A stretch of DNA of 64,000 nt from Lysobacterales bacterium (GTDB lineage: Bacteria > Pseudomonadota > Gammaproteobacteria > Xanthomonadales > Xanthomonadaceae). The DNA lies in contig JADKCY010000003.1 of NCBI GenBank assembly GCA_016718605.1, positions 310,001-374,000 on the forward strand, written 5' to 3'. Of the stretch, positions 34,448 to 42,671 are shown piece by piece; position 1 is the stretch's first letter, and each line of letters starts with the position of its first letter. The position numbers and the translations under genes were made by a program. Below the pieces are notes generated by a model. It had not been told where the DNA came from. It did no database searches and saw nothing but the letters and a program-made list of their open reading frames with translations.

Positions 34448-34488
34448 GCGGGTTAAGCTGCGCCTCGGTTAACCGCTAGCTAACCCGC
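34448..34488. repeat. Nested inverted repeat upstream of the exeA-like gene
   Basis: Outer arms GCGGGTTA (34448-34455) and TAACCCGC (34481-34488) enclose a perfect 10-bp palindrome CGGTTAACCG (34466-34475). GGTTAA occurs twice in direct orientation 16 bp apart. It lies 53 bp before the exeA-like start and 44 bp after proS, so it could be a terminator stem, an operator, or both. There is no T tract. Confidence 0.4.
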
Positions 34489-34540
34489 GGTGTGTGCTGC
34501 ACGCGTAACGTTCGTCTCTCGCCCGGAATCCGCCAACTCC

Positions 34541-36154
34541 ATGTATCTGCCGTTTTACGGACTGAACGCCGCGCCGTTCGCCATCACGCCTGATCCACGC
34601 TTCGTGTTTCTGTCGGAGCGCCATCGGGATGCCTTGGCGCATCTGCTGTATGGCATTGGCCAAGGCGGCAGCGGCGGCTTCGTACAATTGACGGGTGACG
34701 TCGGCACCGGCAAGACCACGTTGTGCCGCCTGCTGCTGGAGCAACTGCCGGAGAACACCCGCGTCGCACTGATTCTCAACCCGCGTCTGTCGCCCGTCGA
34801 ACTGCTGGAAGCCATCGGCGAGGAGTTGCATCTCGAACTGGACGGCGCACGCGGCAGCCTGAAAGCCTTGGTGGACCGACTCAACGCGTTTCTGTTGAGC
34901 GCCTATGCGCAAGGCTTGCGGGTCGTGCTGATTATCGATGAGGCGCAGAACCTGTCATTCGAGGCGTTGGAACAGGTGCGCCTGCTGACCAATCTGGAAA
35001 CTGCCACGCAGAAGTTGTTGCAGATCATTCTGCTCGGTCAACCCGAACTGCGTGACATGCTCGGACGCGAAGACCTGCGCCAACTGGCCCAGCGCATCAC
35101 CGCGCGCTTCCACCTGACCCCGCTCAGCGAAGCGGAGACCGAAGCCTATTTGCGCCACCGTCTGGCGGTGGCCGGATCGGTGCGTTTTCCCTTTACGCGC
35201 TTGGCCGTGCGTCGCATCCATCACCACGCGCAAGGTGTGCCGCGGTTGATCAACGTGATTGCCGACCGCGCCTTGATGGCGGGCTACGTGCAGGAAGAAC
35301 TGCAGATCGGCGAGCGCTCTGTTGATCGCGCAGCGCGCGAAGCGCTCGCATCACCCCTTCGCAGGGCGACGCCTTGGCTGGCGACGCTTGCGGCGGCCGC
35401 CATCTGCGGACTCGGATTGTGGTGGTGGCAGACGCGCTCGGTTGAGCCTGACCCGGACGCCGACGTGGCGTCCGATGCGCAGGCCATCGACACACAGGCC
35501 GCACACGCGGACGCGCCACCTGCCGGGCTGGATACCGCCGCACTGCAAGACCTGGCGGCAGCCAATGGGCGCGAGTCCCGTGTGGCCTGGCGGCGCTTGC
35601 TGGCACTTTGGAAGTTGAGCTCCGATCAGGTCAACGTACCGACCGCGCAGCGCTGCGCTGCGCTGCTTGCGCCAGGCATTTACTGCCTGCGCTCTTCCGG
35701 CTCGCTGGGCAAATTGGCCAAGCTCGATCGGCCGGTGGTCCTGCATCTCACCTTGCCCGATGGCGACGCCTGGGCCTTGTTGCTGGGCATAGGCGAATCG
35801 GATGTTCGTCTGTGGATCGGTGGTGAACGTGTGCGCGTTCGGCGTTCGGCACTGGAAGACCTTTGGTTCGGCGAATTCCAGGTGCTCTGGGTTGGCGATG
35901 CCGCACTGTCCGGTGTGTTGCGACGCGGCGATATCGGCGCGGGCGTTGATGCGCTGGCGCAGCGTCTTCAGGAACACGGCATGCTGCGCGGCGCGGAAAC
36001 CGGGCCGCGGCTGTTTGATGCGGCGATGGAAGCCGCCGTGCAACGCCTGCAGATGGCGCACGGTTTGATCCCCGATGGCATCGCAGGTCCAGAGACCTTG
36101 CTCGCGGCGCAGAGTCGCGTCCAGTCTGGCCCACATTTGCGAAGGCTGGACTGA
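34541..36154 (+). CDS. ExeA/GspA-like AAA+ ATPase with peptidoglycan-binding domain
   Basis: 537 residues. ATG at 34541 begins the conserved MYLPFYGLNAAPFAITPDPRFVFLSERHRDAL; 17 upstream in-frame codons are not used. AAA+ ATPase: Walker A GDVGTGKTT at about residue 50, Walker B VVLIIDEAQNLS at about 130, sensor region QIILLGQPELRDML. One membrane segment follows (about 285-305, WLATLAAAAICGLGLWWW). The periplasmic part ends in a PG_binding_1-type repeat (VQRLQMAHGLIPDGIAGPETL). In Aeromonas, ExeA with ExeB helps the type II secretin assemble through the cell wall. The gspB-like gene follows 3 bp later, so the same pair is present here. Confidence 0.9.
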   Translation: MYLPFYGLNAAPFAITPDPRFVFLSERHRDALAHLLYGIGQGGSGGFVQLTGDVGTGKTTLCRLLLEQLPENTRVALILNPRLSPVELLEAIGEELHLELDGARGSLKALVDRLNAFLLSAYAQGLRVVLIIDEAQNLSFEALEQVRLLTNLETATQKLLQIILLGQPELRDMLGREDLRQLAQRITARFHLTPLSEAETEAYLRHRLAVAGSVRFPFTRLAVRRIHHHAQGVPRLINVIADRALMAGYVQEELQIGERSVDRAAREALASPLRRATPWLATLAAAAICGLGLWWWQTRSVEPDPDADVASDAQAIDTQAAHADAPPAGLDTAALQDLAAANGRESRVAWRRLLALWKLSSDQVNVPTAQRCAALLAPGIYCLRSSGSLGKLAKLDRPVVLHLTLPDGDAWALLLGIGESDVRLWIGGERVRVRRSALEDLWFGEFQVLWVGDAALSGVLRRGDIGAGVDALAQRLQEHGMLRGAETGPRLFDAAMEAAVQRLQMAHGLIPDGIAGPETLLAAQSRVQSGPHLRRLD

Positions 36155-36157
36155 GTC

Positions 36158-36937
36158 ATGTCACTGATCTTGGAAGCGCTGCGCAAATCCGAAGCTGAGC
36201 GGCGCCTTGGCGAGACACCGACGCTGCTCAGTCCGGTCGGGTCGGCCATGACCCATGCACTGCGCCAAGCGGAACGCCGACAACGGCTGTGGATGCTGGC
36301 CGCGCTGGCCCTGCTCGTCGTGCTCGCGATCGCGGGCACCGTGTGGACACTGCGCGCGCCGCCAGCGGCGCTCGACCGCGCTGTCCCCCACGCCTCGGCA
36401 AGTCGCGCAAGCGATCCCGTCGAGGGAATGGCGAAGATAGCGCCGACAACGGGCGATGAACCGTCCGCTGCAAACGTCGCGAGTGACACAACCCATGAAC
36501 GGACTGTTGACGCGGCAAAGCTGGCAGCGGTGAGTGATGCCAGTGTGGCGGCGATCTCGTCACCCCCTAGCCGCCCGATTCCACCCTCCGCTAACACCGC
36601 ACTCGCAAGCGGCCCGCAAGTCGTCGTCGCCGCACCTGCAGCGCCCGCGACGCCGGCGCAGTCCGAGCCGGACGCAGCGATGCCCATCGGCACTGCCTCG
36701 CTGCCAATCTGGTTGCGAGTGGATCAATTGCCCGCCGCGGAGCGCAGTGCGTTGCCGCCGCTCAAGGTCAGCATGCATGTGTACGCCGAGGACCCGGCGA
36801 AACGCGCCGTGCTGATCGATGGCCAGCGCTATCACGAAGGCCAGTGGATCGCCGAGGGCGTGCAACTGAAGGCGATCCGTCGCGACGGTAGCCTGCTGGC
36901 TGTCAACGGCCGCGAACTGTTGCTGGACAGGCCCTGA
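36158..36937 (+). CDS. gspB: GspB/ExeB-like type II secretion assembly protein
   Basis: 259 residues. The N-terminus MSLILEALRKSEAERRLGETP is the conserved GspB/ExeB cytoplasmic start. One membrane helix lies at residues 44-64 (LWMLAALALLVVLAIAGTVW), then a low-complexity Ala/Ser/Pro-rich periplasmic linker of about 110 residues. The C-terminal GspB domain reads LPPLKVSMHVYAEDPAKRAVLIDGQRYHEGQWI. It works with the ExeA-like ATPase encoded just upstream. No type II secretion core genes are in this window. Confidence 0.9.
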   Translation: MSLILEALRKSEAERRLGETPTLLSPVGSAMTHALRQAERRQRLWMLAALALLVVLAIAGTVWTLRAPPAALDRAVPHASASRASDPVEGMAKIAPTTGDEPSAANVASDTTHERTVDAAKLAAVSDASVAAISSPPSRPIPPSANTALASGPQVVVAAPAAPATPAQSEPDAAMPIGTASLPIWLRVDQLPAAERSALPPLKVSMHVYAEDPAKRAVLIDGQRYHEGQWIAEGVQLKAIRRDGSLLAVNGRELLLDRP

Positions 36938-36939
36938 GC

Positions 36940-37626
36940 ATGTTTGTGCATGTGCCATCGCGCCGCAAACCACCGCCCACTTGGGTCACACCGCTGTTGG
37001 TCTCGCTCAGCATGGGGACCTTTGTGTGGATGGCGACACTGCCGGAAGATCAACGCGTCGCCGCACTGCTGATGTGGGGAACCGCGCCCGAAGCGTTGTT
37101 TCTGCCCGCACATTGGCGCGAGACCTTACTCGATGGTCGTGGGCTGAGCCTGTTTACGGCGCTGTTCGTGCATGCGAACTGGCTGCACGTGCTGGGCAAC
37201 ATGTTGTTCCTGATGATCTTTGGACTGCCTTCCGAACGCGCGCTGGGCCCCATGCGATTCGGTCTGCTGTTCCTACTGTCTGGCGCGGCAGCCAACCTTG
37301 CCGCGGCGTGGGCGCTGGATGGCACGGGTGCGGTTCTGGTAGGTTCAAGCGGTGCCGTCTCAGGAATGATTGGCGCGTTCTGGGTCTTGTTTCCCCGCGC
37401 AGAACTCAGCCTGGTACTGCCGCTGGGCCTGTACCTGGAATTCGTCCGCATGCCTGCCGCATGGTTGATCGCCATCTGGGCGCTGTTGCAACTGGTGTTT
37501 GCCTATGTCGGGCCGGAGTTGGGACGCGTCGCCTGGGCCGCACATCTATCCGGCCTGGCACTCGGTGTATTGTCCGCAGCCCTGATGCGCAGAGGCGTCA
37601 ACCGCCGCTTGCGCACTCGCCACTGA
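36940..37626 (+). CDS. Rhomboid-family intramembrane serine protease
   Basis: 228 residues with six or seven hydrophobic segments. The rhomboid landmarks are visible: HANWLHVLGNMLFLMIFG (the HxxxN loop), the catalytic Ser in GSSGAVSGMIGAFW (residues 127-140) and the catalytic His in AAHLSGLALG near residue 204. Both catalytic residues are present, so the protein should be active in the inner membrane. It follows gspB with a 2-bp gap, which suggests co-expression with the secretion assembly pair. Confidence 0.9.
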   Translation: MFVHVPSRRKPPPTWVTPLLVSLSMGTFVWMATLPEDQRVAALLMWGTAPEALFLPAHWRETLLDGRGLSLFTALFVHANWLHVLGNMLFLMIFGLPSERALGPMRFGLLFLLSGAAANLAAAWALDGTGAVLVGSSGAVSGMIGAFWVLFPRAELSLVLPLGLYLEFVRMPAAWLIAIWALLQLVFAYVGPELGRVAWAAHLSGLALGVLSAALMRRGVNRRLRTRH

Positions 37627-37638
37627 GTCTTCACCACC

Positions 37639-37962
37639 ATGTCAACGCCGACGCTCTACAAAGTCACCTTCAACCACGCGAGCAAACTCTACGAATTGTA
37701 TGCGCGCAAAGTCAGCAGCAGCGCGCTTTGGGGATTCACGGAGATTGCCGAACTGGTGTTCGACAATGGCGATGGGATGCTGATTGATCCCACGGAAGAG
37801 CGCCTACGTGATGAATTTGGCGATACCCGTGTGCTGCATTTACCGATGCACGCCATCGTCAAGATCGAAGAAGTCAATCAGCGCAGCCAGCTGCGCATCC
37901 GTGACGCGCAAACTGGCGAACGCGTGGTCACCCCGTTTCCCCTGCCCGGCAAGCCACGCTGA
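37639..37962 (+). CDS. DUF1820 family protein
   Basis: 107 residues. The whole sequence matches this small family: YKVTFNHASKLYELYARKVSSSALWGFTEIAELVF, then an acidic DPTEERLRDEF loop and LPMHAIVKIEEV. It is cytoplasmic, with no signal or membrane segment. The function is unknown; the family is widespread in gammaproteobacteria. It lies 12 bp after the rhomboid gene. Confidence 0.88.
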   Translation: MSTPTLYKVTFNHASKLYELYARKVSSSALWGFTEIAELVFDNGDGMLIDPTEERLRDEFGDTRVLHLPMHAIVKIEEVNQRSQLRIRDAQTGERVVTPFPLPGKPR

Positions 37963-38004
37963 CCGTCTGCCCCTATTTTTGCTTTCGCGTGTTTAGGACT
38001 CCCT

Positions 38005-38847
38005 ATGAATCGTGTCGCCGTATTTATTGACGCTGGTTATCTCTATGCCGCTTCCATCAAAGCCGTTACCGGCATGAAGCAATCGCGAAGCGCGATCACC
38101 TTGGCCTATGAGGATTTTCTGCCCTTTATCATCGAGCGCGCCCAACACCTCAGCGGACGCGAATTGCTGCGCGTTTACTGGTACGACGGCACCTCCACCG
38201 GACCCACCGGAGCGCACCGCAAACTCGCCTACCAAGCCAACGTCAAATTGCGCCTCGGCATGGTGAGTCTCAGCGGCGAGCAGCGCGGAGTGGATTCACT
38301 GTTGATCATGGACATGGCCAATCTGGCACAGAACCGCGCGATGAGTGATGTGGTGCTGTTGACCGGCGACGAAGACATTCGGGTGGGTGTGGTGCTGGCG
38401 CAGCAATACGGCGTGCGTGTGCATCTGGTCGGGATTCCCGACCCGGAAGGTGAGCGTAACCAGAGCTCCATGCTGCTGCAGGAGGCTGACACCACCTCGT
38501 TCATCCAGGGCGAAGACTTGGCACGCTTCATCAGCGTCAACGAGCGCATCAATGACGAGACGGACAGCTTTGACGACAGCGACAGCAACGATTCGCCTTC
38601 AACACTGTTGCATGAAGCCGTGCAACTGGTGCTATCCGGACTGCCGATTGATGAACTGGAGCAGATACGCGAATCACTTGGCGCAGGCGCGCAGTCGGTA
38701 CCCGCGCAGATCGATCGGCAACTGCTGATCGCCGGTCGGCAGCGCCTGCAGCGCGACCTCGTCGGCTACGAAAAACGTCAGCTTCGCAACTTGTTCAGTC
38801 AGGAACTGCGTCGCCAGAACGGGGCCCTGCCCGATGGCAGTGAGTGA
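38005..38847 (+). CDS. NYN-domain (PIN-like) RNase-type protein
   Basis: 280 residues, AGGA in front of the ATG. NYN domain at residues 1-160: VAVFIDAGYLYAAS with the first Asp, YWYDGTS, GVDSLLIMDM and VVLLTGDEDIRVGV, which together supply the acidic metal-binding residues of the PIN-like nuclease fold. The C-terminal 110 residues (SPSTLLHEAVQLVLSGLPIDELEQIRESL ...) are helical and not recognised. It is predicted to cut or process RNA. Convergent with gap. Confidence 0.85.
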   Translation: MNRVAVFIDAGYLYAASIKAVTGMKQSRSAITLAYEDFLPFIIERAQHLSGRELLRVYWYDGTSTGPTGAHRKLAYQANVKLRLGMVSLSGEQRGVDSLLIMDMANLAQNRAMSDVVLLTGDEDIRVGVVLAQQYGVRVHLVGIPDPEGERNQSSMLLQEADTTSFIQGEDLARFISVNERINDETDSFDDSDSNDSPSTLLHEAVQLVLSGLPIDELEQIRESLGAGAQSVPAQIDRQLLIAGRQRLQRDLVGYEKRQLRNLFSQELRRQNGALPDGSE

Positions 38848-38870
38848 GCCCTTTGGCGGCTGAAAACGCG

Positions 38871-38891
38871 CGGGCCGCACGTGGCGGCCCG
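38871..38891. terminator. GC-rich hairpin between convergent genes
   Basis: An 8-bp perfect stem CGGGCCGC / GCGGCCCG with a 5-nt loop lies between the stops of the NYN gene and gap. There is no T tract on either strand, so termination is plausible but not certain. Confidence 0.45.
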
Positions 38892-38916
38892 GCGTCTGGA
38901 AGAACCGCACCAACCT

Positions 38917-39930
38917 TTACTTGGCCGCCATCAGCGCCAGCGTCATGTCCAACATGCGGTTGGAGAAACCCCATTCGTTGTCATACCAGGACAGGACCTT
39001 GATCAAGGTGCCGCCCATCACACGCGTCTGGGTCGAGTCGTAAACCGAGCTGTGCGCGTTGTGGTTGAAGTCGATCGACACCAAGGGCTTGGTGTTGATG
39101 TCGAGGATGCCCTTGAGTGGACCAGCCACCGCAGCACGCACCAAGCTGTCGATTTCATCCTTGCTGGTGGCGCGCTTGGCGACAAAGCACAGATCAACCA
39201 CCGAGACGTTAATGGTTGGTACGCGCATCGCGAAGCCATCCAGCTTTCCATTCAATGCTGGCAATACCAAGCCAACGGCGGCCGCCGCACCGGTTTTCGT
39301 CGGAATCTGGCTCATGGTGGCCGAACGCGCGCGACGCAGATCCGAGTGATACACGTCGGTCAGCACCTGATCGTTGGTGTAGGCATGAATCGTGGTCATC
39401 AAGCCATGCTCGATGCCAATGCCGTCATGCAGCACCTTGGCCAACGGCGCCAGGCAGTTGGTGGTGCAACTGGCATTGGAAATAACCTGATCACTGGCCT
39501 TGATCGTGTCGTGATTGACGCCGAAGACGTAGGTGCCATCGACATCGCTGCCACCTGGCGCAGAGATGATCACCTTCTTCGCGCCACCGGCCAGATGCGC
39601 GGAGGCCTTGGCCTTGCTGGTGAAAATACCGGTGCATTCGAGCACCACATCGACGCCCAGCGCGCCCCAAGGCAGCTTGGCAGGATCGCGTTCGGCGAAC
39701 ACTTTGATGCGATCGCCGTTGACGACGAGATCACCACCATCGACGCTGACCTCACCCGGAAAGCGACCATGCGCCGTGTCGTATTGGGTCAGATGCGCGT
39801 TGGTCTCCGCATCGCCAAGGTCGTTCACCGCGACGATCTGGATTTCGTTGGTGCGCTTGGCTTCATACAAGGCACGCAACACATTGCGGCCGATGCGGCC
39901 ATAGCCATTGATGGCAACTTTGATCGTCAT
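38917..39930 (-). CDS. gap: Glyceraldehyde-3-phosphate dehydrogenase
   Basis: 337 residues from ATG 39930 with AAAGGAG in front. Rossmann start MTIKVAINGYGRIGRNVLRAL, catalytic Cys in ISNASCTTNCLAPL (about residue 155) and the S-loop region YTNDQVLTDVYHSDLRRARSA. The C-terminus WYDNEWGFSNRMLDM is the standard GAPDH end. It converts glyceraldehyde-3-phosphate to 1,3-bisphosphoglycerate in glycolysis. Monocistronic. Confidence 0.97.
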   Translation of the reverse strand: MTIKVAINGYGRIGRNVLRALYEAKRTNEIQIVAVNDLGDAETNAHLTQYDTAHGRFPGEVSVDGGDLVVNGDRIKVFAERDPAKLPWGALGVDVVLECTGIFTSKAKASAHLAGGAKKVIISAPGGSDVDGTYVFGVNHDTIKASDQVISNASCTTNCLAPLAKVLHDGIGIEHGLMTTIHAYTNDQVLTDVYHSDLRRARSATMSQIPTKTGAAAAVGLVLPALNGKLDGFAMRVPTINVSVVDLCFVAKRATSKDEIDSLVRAAVAGPLKGILDINTKPLVSIDFNHNAHSSVYDSTQTRVMGGTLIKVLSWYDNEWGFSNRMLDMTLALMAAK

Positions 39931-40082
39931 GGAGAGCTCCTTTGCAGTGATTGGATGGCGAGACACGAACACCAAGAAGGTGCAGCAGCAGATCTGCTTG
40001 CCTGCATTGTAGTGCGCTCGACCAAGGTCGAGAACGATTCGATGCGCGTCGCCGAAACCGCATAACGATGCGGCATCGCATC

Positions 40083-40112
40083 AAAAAAAACAGGCCCGGA
40101 ATCCGGGCCTGT
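40083..40112 (-). terminator. Rho-independent terminator of the TonB-receptor gene
   Basis: A 10-bp stem ACAGGCCCGG / CCGGGCCTGT with a 3-nt loop is followed on the minus strand by eight T residues, 27 bp beyond the receptor stop codon. Confidence 0.92.
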
Positions 40113-40138
40113 TTGAACGCCTGCGCTAAGCCTTCGGC

Positions 40139-42490
40139 TTACCAGCGGAACGTTGCCTTGCCATACCAGAACGCGCCATTGAAACCGAACGGCGAGGTGC
40201 TGCTGTAGGGCAGGATGCCATTGGTGCTGTTGGCGAACAGCACTTCATCCGGATAGTTGTCGAGCACATTGTCTGCACCAACGGTGAAGCGCCAGGCATC
40301 CAACGTGTAGCTCGCCGAGAAGTCCAACACCCACTCCGAACCGAAGGTCTGGTCGAGGTCAGGATTGGTATTCAGCACCGAGACTTCGCCGTAGCGGGTC
40401 AGATTGGTGTTGAGGCTGAAGTTGCCCAGAGAATAATCCGCACCCAAGTTCAACTTGTTGTCTGGCGAACCCACTTCGACTCGCCCCTGCTCCACGCGAC
40501 CGATACGCTGCAACTGCAGGCCGCCCTGTTGCAATTCTTCGGGATTGGGCGCGATTGCCGTGATATCGACATCGTTGAAGTTGACACCAGCAGTCACGCT
40601 CAAATCACCGTCACCAAGCGTGAAACCATAACTGGCGACAATATCCAGACCGCGTGTGCGGGTATCGATCGCGTTGGTGAAGTAACGCCCGCCATTGGCA
40701 TTCAGAATGCCCTGCGACGCAAGGAACTGCTGAACCGCTGTGCCGGTGAGATTCTCCGACAGGATGATGCGGTCATCGACATCGATCTGGTAGGCGTCAA
40801 TGGTGATATTCAGGTCGTCGGTCGGCTGCAGACTCAAACCCAAGCTGACGTTGGTGGACTCCTCGGCCTGCAGCGGTTCGGCACCCAGAGCGATCGCGAC
40901 GGGATCCGTCACGGCAAAGGTACGCACATCAAAGGGCACGCCGCCAATGAAGTTGGTCGCCGTTGTCGCGTAGAACTGCTGCGCCAGCGAGGGCGCACGG
41001 AAGCCGGTGGAAACGGTACCGCGCAAGGCCACCGTATCGGTGAACGAATAGCGGCCAGACAACTTGCCTGACGTGGTCGAACCGAAGTCGCTGTAGTCCT
41101 CGTAACGCACGGCCAACGATGTCGCGAACTGATCGGTCACATCCGACTCGAGATCGAGATAGACCGCGTTGCTGTCTCGATCAAATGAACCGGAATCCTG
41201 TGGACGGAAGCCCGGGAACACTTGCGATCCGGTACCCACGTAGGACGCTTCTTCACCCGGCTCGATGCGGTAACTGTCTTTGCGATGTTCGGCGCCGAAG
41301 GCCACGTTCAAGCCGTTGCCGATCAACCCGTCGAAGTACTTGCTGACATCGGCATTGAACAGGTTCTGCGCGCCATGCAAGGTACCCGCGAAGAACTCGG
41401 TCGGCGACGCCGCGCCCAAGCTGTTGTTGAGCGAATTGGTGATGATGAAGTCGAAGTCGTTGGCGCCGTAATTGGCACTGACGTCCCATGTCCAGCCACC
41501 TTCCGTATCGCCGCGCACACCCATCACGACCGAGGTGTCTTCCGCCACCGAATTGATGATCGGCAAGAAGCCATCCGGGTAGATCGCCACCACGTTGCGC
41601 GAGTCAAAGGCGCGACGATAGAAACCCGCCGCATCGCCCTCGCGATCACCCAGATTGCCGAAGAAGTACAACTCGGCTTCCGCAGGCAATCCAACCTGAC
41701 CGTTGAAGAAAAAGATCTGATCGTTGGTATCGGCATCGCCAAAGCGATGATTGACGGTTGCGTAGGTCGCCGGGGTTTGCAGTGTGCGCAAATCCGGGCG
41801 CGAACGGTTGGTGTCGGCACGATCACGGTATTCGGCCGACAGGTGGATCCAACCGTCTGCGTTGAGCTTGACGCCCATGTCCGCACCGGCCTGAATCAAC
41901 TCGCCGTCGCCCGCACTCATCTGACCATAGCGGGTTTCCACTGTACCGCCCTCATCGCCGCCTTTCAGAACGATGTTGATCACACCCGCAATCGCATCCG
42001 AGCCATACAACGCCGAGGCCCCATCACGCAGCACCTCGATGCGATCAATTGCGTAGAACGGAATCGCATTCAAATCGACCGCCGCCGAGCCGCGGCCTTG
42101 CGAGCCGTTGAGATTGACCACCGCAGAGGTATGCCGACGCTTGCCATTGACCAGCACCAACACCTGATCCGGCGACATGCCGCGCAGTTGCGCCGGACGC
42201 ACATGGTCAGTGCCATCGGTGATCGACGGACGTGGAAAGTTGAAGGAAGGCAGCAGCCTGGACAGCGCCTGGTTCAACTCGGGTGTACCGCTGTTGTTGA
42301 GGGTGTCGGCCGACAGCAGGTCGATCGGCGAGAGCGACTCAGCAAGCGTGCGATTGGCGGAACGCGTACCGGTGACTACCACGGTATCGAGTTCTGCGGC
42401 TTGGTCCTTTTCCTGTGCTTGGACGGCGTTCGCGTTGAGCAGTGTGAGCGCGATGACGGCACTGAGCGGATGCAATTTGCGATTGAACAT
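40139..42490 (-). CDS. TonB-dependent outer-membrane receptor
   Basis: 783 residues from ATG 42490 (AAGGGGG upstream). Signal peptide MFNRKLHPLSAVIALTLLNANAVQAQ, then the TonB box region (ELDTVVVTGTRS). The plug domain (about 40-165) has LRGMSPDQVLVLVNGKRRHTS, IDRIEVLRDGASALYGSDAIAGVINIV. The rest is a 22-strand beta barrel with alternating aromatic strands, ending YGKATFRW; a terminal aromatic residue is the usual barrel-assembly signal. The substrate cannot be inferred: no siderophore, cobalamin or carbohydrate gene is adjacent. murD2 is 181 bp upstream on the same strand. Confidence 0.92.
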   Translation of the reverse strand: MFNRKLHPLSAVIALTLLNANAVQAQEKDQAAELDTVVVTGTRSANRTLAESLSPIDLLSADTLNNSGTPELNQALSRLLPSFNFPRPSITDGTDHVRPAQLRGMSPDQVLVLVNGKRRHTSAVVNLNGSQGRGSAAVDLNAIPFYAIDRIEVLRDGASALYGSDAIAGVINIVLKGGDEGGTVETRYGQMSAGDGELIQAGADMGVKLNADGWIHLSAEYRDRADTNRSRPDLRTLQTPATYATVNHRFGDADTNDQIFFFNGQVGLPAEAELYFFGNLGDREGDAAGFYRRAFDSRNVVAIYPDGFLPIINSVAEDTSVVMGVRGDTEGGWTWDVSANYGANDFDFIITNSLNNSLGAASPTEFFAGTLHGAQNLFNADVSKYFDGLIGNGLNVAFGAEHRKDSYRIEPGEEASYVGTGSQVFPGFRPQDSGSFDRDSNAVYLDLESDVTDQFATSLAVRYEDYSDFGSTTSGKLSGRYSFTDTVALRGTVSTGFRAPSLAQQFYATTATNFIGGVPFDVRTFAVTDPVAIALGAEPLQAEESTNVSLGLSLQPTDDLNITIDAYQIDVDDRIILSENLTGTAVQQFLASQGILNANGGRYFTNAIDTRTRGLDIVASYGFTLGDGDLSVTAGVNFNDVDITAIAPNPEELQQGGLQLQRIGRVEQGRVEVGSPDNKLNLGADYSLGNFSLNTNLTRYGEVSVLNTNPDLDQTFGSEWVLDFSASYTLDAWRFTVGADNVLDNYPDEVLFANSTNGILPYSSTSPFGFNGAFWYGKATFRW

Positions 42491-42671
42491 GAAACCCCCT
42501 TGGTTGGCTGGTTGGTGTCGGATATAGAACCCTGACCGGTGCGGCGATAACGCGCCCGACACGCAAACCTAGGCCCAAAGTCCAATGGGCGTCAACGAAA
42601 ATGTAACAAAGCGGTCTTCCGATCCGGCATATGCACCGTGCCTGATGCGCAAAAGCGCACGCGACTGCGGC

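Noticed and set aside
38881..40065. 394-codon plus-strand frame
   Set aside because: Mirror of gap, a fully recognised gene on the minus strand.
41222..42535. 437-codon plus-strand frame
   Set aside because: Antisense to the TonB receptor, with no family resemblance.
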